Origin: SIG575 sp045643165
Lineage (GTDB): Bacteria; Bacillota; Clostridia; Oscillospirales; Acutalibacteraceae
Length of the DNA stretch: 23,855 nt
NCBI GenBank assembly: GCA_045643165.1
Contig: JAZUKF010000024.1
Location: forward strand, 1-23,855
Reading direction: 5' to 3'
The translations under genes were made by a program, and so were the position numbers. Below, one piece after another: positions 22,997-23,855 of this stretch. A model generated the notes under the pieces. It was not told the origin of the DNA. It saw nothing but the letters and a program-made list of their open reading frames with translations, and ran no database searches. Each line of letters opens with the position of its first letter. Within the stretch, counting starts at the first letter, position 1.

Positions 22997-23855
22997 ATCC
23001 GGAAAATCTTTTCTTTCAACAGGACTTCATAATCTTTTTTATAACAATAAATATCTTTTGATTTTTTCTGTTATTGCCGCAATAGTGATATGGATTGCGG
23101 TGGTTATGAGGTTCAGCCCCGAATCCACTTATATTATCAAGGATGTCCCGGTTACGATTGATATAAAAGGAACAACTGCGGAAAAACTTGATTTGCATCC
23201 CTTTACCGAAACGGATTATAAAGTGGATGTTACCATAAAGGGTAAAAGATACGCTATTAAAACATCTGAAATAAGTGCGGATAATTTTGTTGTTTCCGCT
23301 AATTTGAATTATGTGGATTCCGTCGGACTTCACACTTTACAGCTTGTAGGTCAACCGAAAAATAAAAATGCCGATTATGAAATTTCTCAGTTATCCATTG
23401 ACAGAGTTGATGTTTATTTTGACGCATATAAAGAAGTTGAGGTCGATTTGAAAACTCAGGAGTTTGATGAGTCCCTTGTTTCCGACGGATATTTGTGCGA
23501 CGGCTTTGTGGCTTCGGAAAACAGTATCACCCTGTGCGGTGCTTCAACTCAGATAAATAAACTTGATAAAGATAAAGTCTATGCGGTATGTTCGGAAAAA
23601 TTAAGCGGAAAAATTGATAAAACAACTCAGTTCGATGCTTTGATTTCCTTCGTTGATTTATACGGAAATCCTCTTAATTATGTTTCCGTAAAGGATAATA
23701 AACAAATTGTTTTAACGGCTCCCATATTGAAAATTGAGGAATTTGCTACGGGCATCGAATTTAAAAATATGCCTGCAAATTACGATAATTATATTGAGAG
23801 TATTGTCTGCTCTCCGTCAACTGTGAAAATCGGTGCTGCCGAGGACGTAATTTCC
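22983..23855 (+). CDS. cdaR: CdaR (YbbR-domain regulator of CdaA), 3' end outside window
   Basis: An open frame of 291 codons from ATG 22983 runs past the right edge without a stop. The protein starts with a short basic cytoplasmic segment, has one membrane anchor (KYLLIFSVIAAIVIWIAVVM, ~24-43), and continues with extracytoplasmic beta-rich YbbR repeats. Repeat marks include VPVTIDIKG and the recurring phrase-like blocks with VDVTIKGKR, VDVYFDAYKEVEVDLKT and SPSTVKIGA. CdaR binds CdaA at the membrane and modulates its activity. The start lies within the last 14 nt of cdaA, with a G-rich SD (GGGGGG just upstream) inside cdaA, so translation is coupled. Confidence 0.95.
   Translation, partial: MSRNKSGKSFLSTGLHNLFYNNKYLLIFSVIAAIVIWIAVVMRFSPESTYIIKDVPVTIDIKGTTAEKLDLHPFTETDYKVDVTIKGKRYAIKTSEISADNFVVSANLNYVDSVGLHTLQLVGQPKNKNADYEISQLSIDRVDVYFDAYKEVEVDLKTQEFDESLVSDGYLCDGFVASENSITLCGASTQINKLDKDKVYAVCSEKLSGKIDKTTQFDALISFVDLYGNPLNYVSVKDNKQIVLTAPILKIEEFATGIEFKNMPANYDNYIESIVCSPSTVKIGAAEDVIS

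Noticed and set aside
1..23855. CRISPR array, insertion sequence, prophage, tRNA or rRNA
   Set aside because: No regularly spaced repeats, transposase or integrase motifs, or recognisable tRNA/rRNA segments were seen on either strand.

Overview
The window is AT-rich, densely packed bacterial chromosome with Gram-positive SD sequences, several TTG/GTG starts and short gaps. NAD-dependent ligase, RNase M5, a CdaA-CdaR pair, a YdcC/GerS-position lipoprotein and a clostridial long-form PRPP synthetase together suggest a low-GC Clostridia member, probably an anaerobic gut lineage near Ruminococcaceae/Oscillospiraceae. This assignment is inferred from gene content and style, not from a marker search. 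I see no phage, insertion sequence, CRISPR array, tRNA or rRNA. Nearly everything is housekeeping, so the points of interest are altered active sites, gene pairings and leader structures.

Layout. (1) 3-611: the 3' end of an unrecognised plus-strand gene, converging on a minus-strand dus-lacZ pair (4652-658) across a shared terminator. (2) 4785-10482, plus strand: ligA with its own promoter, an acyltransferase-3 membrane protein, the bifunctional NAD(P)HX repair enzyme, a LolA/GerS-like lipoprotein and a small MurNAc-L-Ala amidase. This run ends at a second bidirectional terminator facing prs. (3) 13101-10574, minus strand: a CDF metal exporter with a Mn-type metal site, then prs. (4) 13173-20573, plus strand: a strong promoter drives alaS, a HIT protein, comEC, holA, rnmV (RNase M5) and ispF, with gaps of 0-20 nt or short overlaps. 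(5) 20584-22004: a terminator-like hairpin, then a DUF3343 gene and a NifS-like cysteine desulfurase that overlap. (6) 21982 to the end: a promoter inside the desulfurase gene drives cdaA (c-di-AMP synthase) and cdaR, which runs off the window.

Most notable. A hairpin plus U-tract after ispF contains the ribosome-binding site and TTG start of the DUF3343 gene. ComEC keeps the outline of its C-terminal metallo-beta-lactamase domain but has lost the metal-binding motif. A GerS/YdcC-like lipoprotein lies directly before an amidase, recalling the GerS-CwlD partnership of spore cortex maturation. The beta-galactosidase has changed galactose- and sodium-site residues and is translationally coupled to a tRNA-modification gene. 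The cdaA SD is separated from its AUG by a hairpin. No clearly new multi-gene system is evident.
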